A DNA stretch of 64,000 bases from contig JBCCGK010000004.1 of assembly GCA_039029315.1 (NCBI GenBank), positions 124,001 to 188,000 on the forward strand, read 5' to 3'. The translations under genes and the position numbers were made by a program. The notes under the pieces were generated by a model that did no database searches, had not been told where the DNA came from, and saw nothing but the letters and a program-made list of their open reading frames with translations. Shown piece by piece: positions 44,384 through 53,680 of this stretch. Source of the DNA: JBCCCJ01 sp039029315. GTDB taxonomy: Bacteria; Bacteroidota; Bacteroidia; J057. Numbering within the stretch: the first letter of the stretch is position 1; the number at the start of each line of letters is the position of its first letter.

Positions 44384-44417
44384 TTTGGTGGGAAAATTCG
44401 ATTTTTCTCTATCTTTG
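44384..44417 (+). promoter_or_regulatory. Bacteroidota-type promoter of the GlmM-like gene
   Basis: TTTG at 44384-44387 and exact -7 box TATCTTTG at 44410-44417, spaced by 22 bases. It ends 21 bp before the ATG at 44439 and supports that start over the longer open frame. Confidence 0.7.
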
Positions 44418-44438
44418 GCCGACACATCAAAATTCTCC

Positions 44439-45815
44439 ATGACACTGATTTCTTCCATCTCCGGAACCAGAGGCACAATAGGTGGTTCAGCAGGCAATAA
44501 TCTGACGCCTATTGACATTGTACAATTTGCCTCTGCATTTGGCACCTGGCTCTCTTTAAAGTCTGAATCACGCAAGATCGTCATCGGCAGAGATGCCCGT
44601 CCCTCCGGGGAGATGGTCCAACAACTCGTAACCGGCTCTATGATTGGGCTGGGATTTGACGTCATTGATCTTGGGCTCTCCACTACGCCTACGGTAGAGG
44701 TGGCTGTTCCAGAAATGGAAGCTGCTGGTGGCATTATCCTTACGGCTTCTCACAATCCTGTAGAGTGGAATGCCCTGAAACTTCTCAACTATCGGGGAGA
44801 ATTTGTGACCAAAAAGGATGGCATGGAAATCCTGGAAATCCTCAATCAGGGGTATTATCAGTTCAGTGAGGTCCACAATCTGGGGAAGGTCAGAAAGGTT
44901 GAAAATTACGTACAAGAGCACATCAAGAAGATTCTGGCATTAAAGCTGGTCGACAGATATGCGATAGAAAAAGCCAATCTAAAGGTCGTGGTTGATGGGG
45001 TCAATAGCAGTGGAGGGGTTTATGTACCCGAAATGCTGGAAGCACTTGGGGTGAAGGATATTGTCAAATTGAATTGTGAGCCCAATGGTTGGTTCAGTCA
45101 CAATCCAGAACCACTCGCCAAAAACCTTACAGAAATCTGCACCTATATCAAAGAACAGGGAGCTGATGTGGGCATCTGTGTTGACCCGGATGTTGATCGT
45201 CTGGTCTTTATTGACAATGAGGGCAATATGTTTGGGGAGGAATATACCCTGGTCGCTGTTGCTGATTATATTCTCGCCCATACCAAAAGTGCAGTTGTCT
45301 CCAACCTGTCTAGCAGTAGGGCATTGCGCGATGTGGCAGAGCGACATGGATGCCGATATTATGCTTCTGCAGTTGGAGAGGTCAATGTTGTCGAGATCAT
45401 GAAGCGGACAGATGCTTTGATTGGGGGAGAAGGAAATGGCGGAATCATTTACCCTGAACTTCACTATGGCAGAGATGCTCTGGTAGGGGTGGCCTTGTTT
45501 TTGTCACATTTGGTCAAATCTAGCAAAACAGTGGCCGAACTTCGGCAAGGATATCCATCCTACTTCATGTCCAAGCGAAAAATCCAGCTGGAAGAAGGCA
45601 TGGACATTGACGGAATGTTGGCTGCATTTAAAAACAAGTATCAGCATGAGCAGGTCAATGATGTGGATGGTGTAAAAGTCGATTTTGCTGATTGCTGGGT
45701 GCATCTGAGAAAATCCAATACCGAACCGATCATTCGGGTCTATACAGAAGCCAAATCCCAGGAAGAAGCGGATGCATTGGCTGAACGAATCATGCGTGAA
45801 ATAGAAAGTTTGTAG
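44439..45815 (+). CDS. glmM: Phosphoglucosamine mutase-like hexose-phosphate mutase
   Basis: A 458-residue alpha-D-phosphohexomutase. In order: SISGTRGTIGG at the N-terminus, the phosphoserine loop TASHNPVEWN with Ser104, the Mg2+ loop DPDVDRL at 249-255, the sugar-specificity loop GGEGNGG near 325, and the phosphate-binding loop RKSNTEPIIRVYTEA near the C-terminus. It interconverts glucosamine-6-P and glucosamine-1-P if it is GlmM, supplying UDP-GlcNAc for peptidoglycan and LPS. Phosphomannomutase or phosphoglucomutase activity is possible because loop differences are subtle. The start at 44439 follows a consensus promoter. The cysteine desulfurase gene follows after 62 bp on the same strand. 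Confidence 0.8.
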   Translation: MTLISSISGTRGTIGGSAGNNLTPIDIVQFASAFGTWLSLKSESRKIVIGRDARPSGEMVQQLVTGSMIGLGFDVIDLGLSTTPTVEVAVPEMEAAGGIILTASHNPVEWNALKLLNYRGEFVTKKDGMEILEILNQGYYQFSEVHNLGKVRKVENYVQEHIKKILALKLVDRYAIEKANLKVVVDGVNSSGGVYVPEMLEALGVKDIVKLNCEPNGWFSHNPEPLAKNLTEICTYIKEQGADVGICVDPDVDRLVFIDNEGNMFGEEYTLVAVADYILAHTKSAVVSNLSSSRALRDVAERHGCRYYASAVGEVNVVEIMKRTDALIGGEGNGGIIYPELHYGRDALVGVALFLSHLVKSSKTVAELRQGYPSYFMSKRKIQLEEGMDIDGMLAAFKNKYQHEQVNDVDGVKVDFADCWVHLRKSNTEPIIRVYTEAKSQEEADALAERIMREIESL

Positions 45816-45877
45816 TTCCTTCCGGCAATGTCGATATTTGAAGTTGGTTTTCCCATCGACCAATCAACTTTTTAGCT

Positions 45878-47023
45878 ATGAACATCTATTTAGATAATGC
45901 CGCTTCCACTCCGCTTGACCCGGAGGTATTTGCTCATATGACTCCTTTTTTTTGTGAGCAAATTGGGAATCCTTCCTCTACTCATGCGCATGGACGCAAT
46001 CTGCGTAATCTGATCGAACAGGCACGTAAGACCATTGCAACCCACATCGGAGCCAATCCCAGAGAGATTTATTTCACCAGTGGAGGAACCGAGGCAGACA
46101 ATATGGCCATTGTCGGAGCTGTTCAGGCTTATCCGATCACCCATATCATCTCTACCGTCATTGAGCATCATGCAGTAACGCATACCATCGAGCATTTGGA
46201 GGCAGAAGGCAAAATCAAGGCGGTCTGGTTGCCCTTGGATCACAAAGGCAATATTGATCTGGACGATCTGCGATCAGCGCTCCAGCAAGCCCCCAAAGCA
46301 CTGGTGTCCCTGATGCATGCCAACAATGAGATTGGCACCTTGCACGACATTCATGCCATTGGCGAGATCTGTAAAGAGCATGATGCACTCTTTCATTCAG
46401 ATACAGTCCAGACGATGGGGACATTGCGTTATGATCTGAGTTCGCTATCTATTGACTTTCTCGCTGCTTCTGCGCATAAATTCTATGGTCCCAAAGGCGT
46501 CGGATTCCTTTATATTCGCAAAGGTGTCAAGATTTCTTCTCTCATTTTGGGGGGGAGCCAGGAGCGAAATATGCGTCCGGGTACGGAGAACATCCCGGGT
46601 ATCCTTGGGATGGCTTATGCTTTTGACAAATGCTACAAAAACCTCGATCATAAGAACAAGCATCTCTGGTCCCTCAAGACTTATATGAAGGAGCAATTGG
46701 AACTGCGCTTGCCTGGTGTCACTTTCAATGGCGAAACGGAACCCGGCAAATCCAATCCGACCGTTCTGAATGTTGCCATGCCCTGCAATGAAGCAGATTG
46801 CATGTTGCTGTTCAATCTCGACATTCATGGAATCTCTGTTTCGGGAGGCTCAGCGTGTAATTCTGGTGCCAATTTAGGCTCACATGTCCTTCGAGGGATC
46901 GGAGCGCCGCGCAATGCCCTGATGAATTCCATTCGCTTCTCATTTGGTATGCCCAACACCAAGGAAGAGATTGACATTACCATTGGTAAGCTGCAAGAGA
47001 TTGTAAAACAACCTGTGATATAG
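45878..47023 (+). CDS. Cysteine desulfurase (NifS/IscS-like)
   Basis: A 381-residue PLP enzyme of aminotransferase class V that removes sulfur from cysteine as a persulfide for Fe-S clusters or thio-modified tRNA. MNIYLDNAASTPLDPEV opens the protein; FTSGGTEADNMAIVG is the PLP-phosphate loop; SEHHAV-equivalent IEHHAVTH stacks on PLP; HSDTVQTMG binds the ring nitrogen; the Schiff-base lysine is Lys201 in SAHKFYGPKG; the persulfide cysteine is Cys327 in SGGSACNSGA. It belongs to the IscS/NifS group rather than SufS. No iscU or other cluster-assembly gene is adjacent; it may be co-transcribed with the mutase gene upstream. Confidence 0.9.
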   Translation: MNIYLDNAASTPLDPEVFAHMTPFFCEQIGNPSSTHAHGRNLRNLIEQARKTIATHIGANPREIYFTSGGTEADNMAIVGAVQAYPITHIISTVIEHHAVTHTIEHLEAEGKIKAVWLPLDHKGNIDLDDLRSALQQAPKALVSLMHANNEIGTLHDIHAIGEICKEHDALFHSDTVQTMGTLRYDLSSLSIDFLAASAHKFYGPKGVGFLYIRKGVKISSLILGGSQERNMRPGTENIPGILGMAYAFDKCYKNLDHKNKHLWSLKTYMKEQLELRLPGVTFNGETEPGKSNPTVLNVAMPCNEADCMLLFNLDIHGISVSGGSACNSGANLGSHVLRGIGAPRNALMNSIRFSFGMPNTKEEIDITIGKLQEIVKQPVI

Positions 47024-47107
47024 CAGCCGCCCTATTGGCAAAAAATAAGGAATCATTCTCCATCAGGGAAAAATATCTTATCTTCAAGGAAGTAAGAGAT
47101 TCTACAT

Positions 47108-48013
47108 ATGCAATTTGCTGATGTAAAAAATGACATTGCTTTTCGCAAAATATTCGGTAATGAAAATCGAAAAGATGTTCTCATTTCCTTTCTGAACGCC
47201 ATTCTTGACTTCAAAGGACAACAGCAAATCAGTCATGTAAGCATTTTGAATCCCTATCAACTTCCTGCCCTTCGAGGGGGAAAAGCCACAATCATTGATG
47301 TCAAGGCAAAAGATCAGCGTGGGCACGAATACATAGTCGAAATGCAGGTAGCTGAAGTCGAGGGGTTTAACAAACGAGTGCTGTATTACACAAGCAAAAG
47401 TTATATCGATCAGATCGATAGGGGAGAGTTCTATAGCAAACTCCGCCCGGCAATTTTCATTGGAATCCTCGATTTTCCGCATACACAAAATCCTCATTAT
47501 ATCAGCCGGCATCGTATTTTGGATATTGATACCGGTGAGCAGTGTATCAAGGACATTGAGTTCAATTTCATCGAATTACCCAAATTTGGCAAACAACTTG
47601 AAGAATTACAGACCCTGGCAGAAAAGTGGGTCTTCTTCCTCAAAGAAGCAGAAACCCTGAAGCTACTCCCAGATAATCTGGAAGACGAAGGCTTGAAATC
47701 TGCTTACGAAGAGGCCAATATTCAGACCTGGAGCAAACAAGAGTTGGCTGCATATGATTATGCCTCGATGCGGGAGCAGGATGAAAGGGGGAGAATAGAA
47801 GCCGCGAAACGAGCAGCAGAAAAGCTTGGAGAAGCGAGAGGAGAAGCGAGAGGGGAAGCGAGAGGGGAAAAAAGGGGCGAAAAAAGAGGTCGTGCCCTGG
47901 AAAAGAAATCAATCGCAAGGAATTTATTGGCCTTAGGATTGGATATCAAGGTAATAGCCGCTAATACTGGCCTATCACTTGAGCAAGTCCAACATTTGGC
48001 CGAAGAGGACTAA
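47108..48013 (+). CDS. Rpn-family PD-(D/E)XK nuclease / putative transposase
   Basis: A 301-residue protein of the Rpn / PDDEXK-2 family. The N-terminal signature FADVKNDIAFRKIFGNENRK is followed by the nuclease core: Asp64 in TIIDVKAKDQRGHEYIVEMQ and Glu78-x-Gln80 provide the metal-binding motif. FNKRVLYYTSKSYIDQI is the next conserved block. E. coli Rpn proteins are DNA endonucleases implicated in recA-independent recombination and phage defence. Residues 241-261 are a GEAR/GEKR repeat encoded by 12-bp tandem units, and the C-terminus ends in an HTH-like segment (VIAANTGLSLEQVQHL). An in-frame ATG at residue 221 could start a short internal product. Confidence 0.85.
   Translation: MQFADVKNDIAFRKIFGNENRKDVLISFLNAILDFKGQQQISHVSILNPYQLPALRGGKATIIDVKAKDQRGHEYIVEMQVAEVEGFNKRVLYYTSKSYIDQIDRGEFYSKLRPAIFIGILDFPHTQNPHYISRHRILDIDTGEQCIKDIEFNFIELPKFGKQLEELQTLAEKWVFFLKEAETLKLLPDNLEDEGLKSAYEEANIQTWSKQELAAYDYASMREQDERGRIEAAKRAAEKLGEARGEARGEARGEKRGEKRGRALEKKSIARNLLALGLDIKVIAANTGLSLEQVQHLAEED
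47828..47887 (+). repeat. 12-bp tandem repeat coding GEAR/GEKR
   Basis: Five units of 12 bp, GGAGAAGCGAGA twice, then GGGGAAGCGAGA and two more diverged units. They add four residues each, so gain or loss of units keeps the frame. Confidence 0.85.
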
Positions 48014-48086
48014 AAAAGATTCCTCTCTGATTGTCTATCTTCTAGGCACTGATGGGCATACATCTACTGTCCCGTTCTTGTCTAAC

Positions 48087-48135
48087 ACATACAGACAGAG
48101 TCCGCTCCCAAAAGAACATGACTCTGTCTGTATGT
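48087..48135. repeat. Perfect 15-bp inverted repeat between convergent genes
   Basis: ACATACAGACAGAGT (48087-48101) and ACTCTGTCTGTATGT (48121-48135) form a perfect 15-bp stem with a 19-base loop. It lacks a T-run on either side. It may act as a bidirectional terminator or RNA-stabilising hairpin for the nuclease and peroxidase transcripts. Confidence 0.8.
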
Positions 48136-48185
48136 TTGGCTGATGTGTAAGGTGGGTAGATGTAAGCAGGCTCAATATTGCCTCA

Positions 48186-49454
48186 TCACTTGAACGGATC
48201 TGACCAACGCTCATGTGTGAGCAAATTGTCGTCTTTTAGCGTCTCAAAAAACGCAAGCATGGCATCAACATCGGACTGAGAAAGATCCAGTCGCAGGGGT
48301 TGACCAAACTCATCCTTTAAGAGGGGATCGAGATTGCGATGTGGCTGTATACCCTGATTGTAATGCTGAATGACCTCTTCCAAAGTGGCAAATCGGCCAT
48401 CGTGCATATAAGGGCCTGTCTCCGTGATATTGCGAAGGCTGGGGATTTTGAAGAATCCATCCTTCTCAGGATCACCACTATGATCGCCCACACCTTTGTC
48501 CTGATACTGCATGTCCAAGCCATTGCAGGTGGAGAAACGGAACGTTTTCTGAAGTTGCGTGAAACGGAAATTGAGGGAACTGGCATGACAGGAGCCGCAG
48601 TTCGCCAGGAATAGCTGTTTTCCTAGGTTTTGCTCTTCAGTAAAAGAAGGAAAATTTTCCAACATGGCTACAGTATCATTGGTCATGATCGATGCTGACA
48701 ATGCGTCATCGAATGGAGAGCGGAGGTTGACAAAAGACTGCATGAAGGCCTCAAGTGCTATCAGGGTGTTTTGTGTGTTTGGGGTCCTAGCACTGGCATT
48801 AAAGGCTCGCTGAAACAGAATAGGATAATACTCTAGCTTAGACAAACGATCCGGGATTGAGCCCACATCTATTCCCATTTCTTTTTCATTTGCAAGAGTT
48901 TCTGTCATTTGCTCATGAAAATCTACTGCCCGCTCATCCCAAAAGACACCCGGCAAAGTCAGGGAATCAGGATTGTTAACAATTTGCCCATTGGAATCCG
49001 GGGTGAAAAAATTCAGCGGGATCGCATATCCGCCTGCCAAACTTGGAAAAGATCCCAGAGGAAAAGAGTTCCGGTCAGTGATGTTTCCATACACTCCTTC
49101 GCTGAAGGCGACATTGTCAGAGAAGGCCAACTCTTGTGCATGACAAGATGCACAAGACACAGTTCCATCAGCGGAAAGAGCCTTTTCATAAAATAAGACA
49201 CGGCCCAATGTTGCCAAATGCGGATTGGCTTGAGCAGCAGACTCAAAAGGGAAACTCAGGACTTCAAAGCCCGAAGGATAGTCAAAAGCAGCCTCTGGCA
49301 AGTTGAGGGTTTTTGCCAGGATCTGATTTTCGGCTTCATACGTATCAGAAGGAGGATTGGGGATCAGAAAGGGATCAGGTTCTGTACAAGCCAATAGGCC
49401 AAAGAGAACGATCAGCAAGGGAAAAATGGGGAAGGTAGCAGCATACTTTTTCAT
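48186..49454 (-). CDS. Di-heme cytochrome c peroxidase/MauG family lipoprotein, copy 1
   Basis: A 422-residue lipoprotein (MKKYAATFPIFPLLIVLFGL, lipobox Cys23). Heme 1 is bound by CASCH at 101-105 within DGTVSCASCHAQELAFSD, heme 2 by CGSCH at 286-290. The shared peroxidase blocks FSEGVYGNITDRNSFPLGS, GVFWDERAVDFHEQM, PDRLSKLEYYPILFQRAF and GPYMHDGRFATLEEVIQHYN are all present. Family members reduce H2O2 with electrons from cytochrome c or, like MauG, oxidise proteins. The C-terminus LLTHERWSDPFK is conserved in all four copies. It is the last gene of the array and lies 30 bp after copy 2. Confidence 0.9.
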   Translation of the reverse strand: MKKYAATFPIFPLLIVLFGLLACTEPDPFLIPNPPSDTYEAENQILAKTLNLPEAAFDYPSGFEVLSFPFESAAQANPHLATLGRVLFYEKALSADGTVSCASCHAQELAFSDNVAFSEGVYGNITDRNSFPLGSFPSLAGGYAIPLNFFTPDSNGQIVNNPDSLTLPGVFWDERAVDFHEQMTETLANEKEMGIDVGSIPDRLSKLEYYPILFQRAFNASARTPNTQNTLIALEAFMQSFVNLRSPFDDALSASIMTNDTVAMLENFPSFTEEQNLGKQLFLANCGSCHASSLNFRFTQLQKTFRFSTCNGLDMQYQDKGVGDHSGDPEKDGFFKIPSLRNITETGPYMHDGRFATLEEVIQHYNQGIQPHRNLDPLLKDEFGQPLRLDLSQSDVDAMLAFFETLKDDNLLTHERWSDPFK

Positions 49455-49484
49455 GGAAAAAATAAATGAGTGGTGAAAATAAAG

Positions 49485-50705
49485 TCACAGAAAAGGGTCT
49501 GCCCATTTTTCATGGGTCAGCAAGTCTTCATTGGTCAAGGTATTGAGGAATGCCAGAAGTGCATCTATCTCTTCTTGCGAAAGATTCAATCGCTTTGGTT
49601 CTCCCTGCTCATCTTTCAGAAAAGGGTCCAAGTTGGCATGGGCTTGTATCCCTTCATTGTAATGGTGGATCACTTCTTCCAAGGTCCCGAACCGCCCATC
49701 ATGCATATAGGGAGCTGTAACAGCAATATTTCTTAATGCTGGGATTTTGAATACGCCATCCAGCTCTGGATTTCCACTGTGTTGCCCCACGCCTTTATCG
49801 GTATAGGTCTGGTCCAGACCGTTGCATGCCGTTGCTTTGCCTGATCCAAGTGTCTCATGATGCAAAAAATTGAGCGTCACCATATGGCAAGATGCACAAT
49901 TTGCCCTAAAAAGCCGCTTTCCCTGGTTTTCTTCTGGGCTCAAGCCAGAAAAATCTCCTAATAAATCCTGGCCTTCTCGAATAGCAATCCCCAACGCATG
50001 ATCATAGCGCGAACTAATATTGACAAATGTTTGCATGAATGCCTGGAGAGCTTCCATCGTTTTGACTGGCGTGATTTTGCCATTACCATCGCCATATGCT
50101 CGTTCAAACAGGATTGGATAATAGTCAAGTCCTTCCAGCCTATCGGGAATTGTTCTGACATCTATGCCCATTTCTTTCGGATTTTCAAAGGTCTCCTGCA
50201 TTTGCTCGAATAAGTCTGCAGCCCGTTCATCCCAGAAGACTCCACGAGCCGATGGATTCAGACTATCTCCCGGCACCCCAACTTCACCATTGTTGTTATA
50301 TACGCCCATGATTGTGGGAAAAGATCCAAGAGGAAAAGAATTGCGGTCTGTAAGATTGCCATGTACGCCCTCACTGAAGGCAACATTGTCCGAAAAAGCA
50401 AGCTCCTGATGATGACAGGAGGCACAAGAGATGGTCCCATCAGCCGAGAGGGATGTTTCATAAAACAGAACACGTCCCAAAGCTATTTGCTGCAGATTGC
50501 CAGTCGAGCCACCATCTTCTGGAAAAAACATTGCCTGAACAGAGGTTGGATAGACAAATGGTTCGAGAGGCAGGCGAAGATTCTGAGACAGGATCTCCTC
50601 TTCTGCGCGGGTGTAAGGTTGATCAGCAGAATCTCTGCAAGCAGACAGAGTCAAGGCACTGAAAAACAAAATAACTAATAATGAATAGATGGAGTATTGT
50701 TTCAT
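49485..50705 (-). CDS. Di-heme cytochrome c peroxidase/MauG family lipoprotein, copy 2
   Basis: A 406-residue lipoprotein starting MKQYSIYSLLVILFFSALTL with lipobox LSAC; the longer open frame upstream adds nothing signal-like. Heme sites are CASCH in DGTISCASCHHQELAFSD and CASCH in RANCASCHMVTLNF. It contains FSEGVHGNLTDRNSFPLGSF, GVFWDERAADLFEQM and APYMHDGRFGTLEEVIHHYN, and ends LLTHEKWADPFL. Between the two hemes it is closest to copies 1 and 3. It should sit on the periplasmic face of a membrane through its lipid anchor and detoxify peroxide or oxidise a partner. Confidence 0.9.
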   Translation of the reverse strand: MKQYSIYSLLVILFFSALTLSACRDSADQPYTRAEEEILSQNLRLPLEPFVYPTSVQAMFFPEDGGSTGNLQQIALGRVLFYETSLSADGTISCASCHHQELAFSDNVAFSEGVHGNLTDRNSFPLGSFPTIMGVYNNNGEVGVPGDSLNPSARGVFWDERAADLFEQMQETFENPKEMGIDVRTIPDRLEGLDYYPILFERAYGDGNGKITPVKTMEALQAFMQTFVNISSRYDHALGIAIREGQDLLGDFSGLSPEENQGKRLFRANCASCHMVTLNFLHHETLGSGKATACNGLDQTYTDKGVGQHSGNPELDGVFKIPALRNIAVTAPYMHDGRFGTLEEVIHHYNEGIQAHANLDPFLKDEQGEPKRLNLSQEEIDALLAFLNTLTNEDLLTHEKWADPFL

Positions 50706-50833
50706 GGGAACTGAAATGATATTATGGTGAAACATTGAAAGAAAGGCCCAATATGAAATCAAAGGCTCAGTATTACATCAACAAATATCTTCACCCAAAT
50801 ATCTTCATCCATAAGATAGTGAAAAATCTTTTT

Positions 50834-52075
50834 CTATTTGAAAGGATTTGACCATTTTTCGTGGGTCAGTAAATGCTCATCCTTCAATGTGTCAAAAAAT
50901 GCCAGCAAAGCATCCATCTCTTCCTGAGAGAAATTCATTCGCTTTGGGTTGCCAAACTCGTCCTTTAACAAGGGATCAAGGTTCGGATGAGCTTGAATTC
51001 CTTCACTATAATGTCGTAGGACTTCCTCCAGTGACCGGAATCGGCCATCGTGCATATAGGGAGCAGAAACCGAAATATTCCTCATGCTCGGAATCTTGAA
51101 TACTCCATTCAATGCTTGATTCTCCAAAAAAGCGCCAACCCCTTGATCAGTATATTCCTGATCAAGTCCATTACAGGCCGTAGATTTCACTCCTTCACCT
51201 CTTAATCGGATATCAATAGAACTTCCGTGGCATGCTGCACAGTTAGCCAGGAACAATTGCTTTCCACGATTTTGCTCTGGGGTAAATGAAGCAAAGTCAC
51301 CAAAAAATGACACAGAATCATTCCGAGAAATAGCTTCTTGCGCTGCCAGATCATATGGGGACTTGGTATTCGCAATGGAATTCATGAAAGTAAGAATGGC
51401 TGTCATCGCCTGAGGTGTCGTAATGGAATCATCTCTGAATGCCCTCTCGAATAGAATTGGATAATATTCCAACCCTGACAATCGCTCAGGGATTGACGCA
51501 ACAGGGATTCCCATCTCCTTTTCATTTTCAAATGTCTCAGTCATTTGAACAAAAAAATCTTCCGCTCTTTCATCCCAAAAGACGCCCACCGGTGTTCCGA
51601 TATCTGGAATCAGGACAAAGGAATCCAGAGCATAGAAATGTACCGCTAAATCAGTATAATCTGTACTCAGACTGGGAAGCGCGCCTAAAGCAAAAGAATT
51701 GCGATCCGTGAAATGGCCATTTACTCCCTGACTGAAAGCAGAGCGATCTGCAAATGCCAATTCTTGAATATGACAGGAAGCACACGAAATATTCCCGTCC
51801 GCGGACAAGGCTGTTTCATAAAACAGAACTCTTCCCAATTCAATCAAGGTCTCCTCTCCTTCCATAAGGATTTCTTCTCCCAGGAGTTGCGTGTTGAAGC
51901 CCGAGAGGTATTCATACGGTTCTTCAGGCAGATTAAGGTGTTTCTCAATAATCTGACGATCGGCTGGTACAGGGTATTGTGGGGTTTCAAACGGATCAAG
52001 CTTCTGGCAAGACAGAATCTGAAGCAAGGAGAGCAGAAGGAGGCACCAAGGGCCAAGAGGGTATCGTTTTTTCAT
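50834..52075 (-). CDS. Di-heme cytochrome c peroxidase/MauG family lipoprotein, copy 3
   Basis: A 413-residue lipoprotein (MKKRYPLGPWCLLLLSLLQI, lipobox LQILSC). Hemes bind at CASCH in DGNISCASCHIQELAFAD and CAACH in LANCAACHGSSIDI. Shared blocks: FSQGVNGHFTDRNSFALGAL, GVFWDERAEDFFVQM, PERLSGLEYYPILFERAF, APYMHDGRFRSLEEVLRHYS; end LLTHEKWSNPFK. It lies 128 bp upstream of copy 2. The start at 52075 was chosen for its signal sequence; the frame is open for 77 more codons upstream without one. Confidence 0.9.
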   Translation of the reverse strand: MKKRYPLGPWCLLLLSLLQILSCQKLDPFETPQYPVPADRQIIEKHLNLPEEPYEYLSGFNTQLLGEEILMEGEETLIELGRVLFYETALSADGNISCASCHIQELAFADRSAFSQGVNGHFTDRNSFALGALPSLSTDYTDLAVHFYALDSFVLIPDIGTPVGVFWDERAEDFFVQMTETFENEKEMGIPVASIPERLSGLEYYPILFERAFRDDSITTPQAMTAILTFMNSIANTKSPYDLAAQEAISRNDSVSFFGDFASFTPEQNRGKQLFLANCAACHGSSIDIRLRGEGVKSTACNGLDQEYTDQGVGAFLENQALNGVFKIPSMRNISVSAPYMHDGRFRSLEEVLRHYSEGIQAHPNLDPLLKDEFGNPKRMNFSQEEMDALLAFFDTLKDEHLLTHEKWSNPFK

Positions 52076-52342
52076 GGTAAAACAAATAATAAAGCCGGAT
52101 GAACGTCTGAGTCCATCAGAGAATGTGGAACGAAAAAATTGGCCCTCGTGATCAAGATATATAGAAATTTTGGCATTCCCGCTATTTTGCGAATGTCCTT
52201 TCTGTGAGCAATCGATCTGCATGAAGACTTGGATCAAGGAATCAGAGATCGGTGAGGGCCGGTTTGTGAGAATTGCTTGTTGGCCGCCTGTGCATAACAC
52301 TAGCAAGTGAAAAAACCAGTCATATACCCTTCATCTTCCTGG

Positions 52343-53569
52343 CTAGCGCAAAAAAGGATCAGACCATTTTTCATCAAACAGAAGATGTTCGTTGGTAAGA
52401 GACCTCAGGAATTCGAGCAAGGCATCGACTTCCTGCTCTGATAATTGCAGCTGTTTGGGAAATCCCTGCTCATCTTTCAGCAAAGAATCCAGATTGGCAT
52501 GAGGCTGAATTCCGTTATTGTAGTGCTGAATGACGGCCTCCAGGCTCCCAAATCGTCCATCGTGCATATAGGGAGCTGTGGCGGTGATATTCCTCAAACC
52601 AGGGATCTTAAAAACACCATTCAATTCAGGCTTCCCCCAATATTCTCCTACCCCCTGGTCTGTGTAGGTCATGTCCAGCCCATTACAAGCCCTGGGTTTT
52701 CCATTTCCAAGGATAGGGTTCAGATGGATATTTGTTACGACTAGATGACAAGCGGAACAATGGGTGGCAAATAATTGTTTTCCCAGATTTTGCTGAGAGG
52801 AAAAGGAATCAAAATCTCCTGAGAGATCTCCTCCTTGTGTAAAAGTTCTGGCAAAAGCATCATCGAAGGGAGCTTCTACATTGACGATGGTCCCAAGAAA
52901 TCCCATCAAGGCCAGCATGACCCTGGTAGCAGTAATCTCTTCTTCGCCGAAAGCTTTCCTGAACAAGATTGGATAATATTCCAGCCCACTCAATCGGCCA
53001 GGAATAGAAGAAACCAGAATGCCCATCCCCTCTGGATCTGCAAAACTTCTTTCCAACTGCCCTAGCATATAGATAGTTCTCTCATCCCAAAATATGCCGC
53101 GATATTCTCCAGACAAAGAATCAGGTTCAGCCGAGGTGAGTCCGCCGGATAGATAGACAGTTTCAAGCGACGGATAAGCTCCCAAAGCAAGGGTATTCCG
53201 TCTGGTTTCTATTCCCCCAATTCCTTTACTGAATCTTATGTCATCCCCAAAAGCATGGGATTGTTGATGACAAGAGGCACAAGAGATCGTTCCATCTGCG
53301 GAAAGGGCTCGTTCATAAAAGAGGACCCTCCCCAAAAATGCCAAATCAGGATTATGCGTTACCTGATCCATTCCTTCTGGAAACATTACAGTTGTCGCCG
53401 CATGTGTATAGACGATTGGTTCTTCTGGCACCTTCAAGTAGGTGGCCAGTGTTTCTCGTTCTGATAGGGAGAATCCCTCAGATGGCACTGTTTGGCGAAA
53501 ACACATTTGTAAACTTGTTCCTGCCAGGACACACAGGGAGAGAAGAAGAAAGGACAGCTCTTTTTTCAT
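52343..53569 (-). CDS. Di-heme cytochrome c peroxidase/MauG family lipoprotein, copy 4
   Basis: A 408-residue lipoprotein (MKKELSFLLLSLCVLAGTSL, lipobox SLQMC). Hemes bind at CASCH in DGTISCASCHQQSHAFGD and CSACH in ATHCSACHLVVTNI. It is the most diverged of the four: IRFSKGIGGIETRRNTLALG replaces the FSEGV/TDRNSF block and GIFWDERTIYMLGQLERSF replaces GVFWDERA..F.QM. APYMHDGRFGSLEAVIQHYN and the ending LLFDEKWSDPFLR are retained. It is the first of the array, 111 bp after the PVC-type heme protein gene on the same strand. Confidence 0.9.
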   Translation of the reverse strand: MKKELSFLLLSLCVLAGTSLQMCFRQTVPSEGFSLSERETLATYLKVPEEPIVYTHAATTVMFPEGMDQVTHNPDLAFLGRVLFYERALSADGTISCASCHQQSHAFGDDIRFSKGIGGIETRRNTLALGAYPSLETVYLSGGLTSAEPDSLSGEYRGIFWDERTIYMLGQLERSFADPEGMGILVSSIPGRLSGLEYYPILFRKAFGEEEITATRVMLALMGFLGTIVNVEAPFDDAFARTFTQGGDLSGDFDSFSSQQNLGKQLFATHCSACHLVVTNIHLNPILGNGKPRACNGLDMTYTDQGVGEYWGKPELNGVFKIPGLRNITATAPYMHDGRFGSLEAVIQHYNNGIQPHANLDSLLKDEQGFPKQLQLSEQEVDALLEFLRSLTNEHLLFDEKWSDPFLR

Positions 53570-53680
53570 GGTCAAAGATGTTGATCCAGGAACGATTGTT
53601 CCACTGAAGGGTGAAAAAAATACACATATCAGAGCCTGATGTCCTCTCTGTGAAAGAATATGTATCCGAAGTCAGTACCC

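Noticed and set aside
47828..47887. 12-bp tandem repeats as a possible CRISPR or regulatory array
   Set aside because: Units are contiguous without spacers and encode an in-frame GEAR/GEKR stretch of the nuclease.
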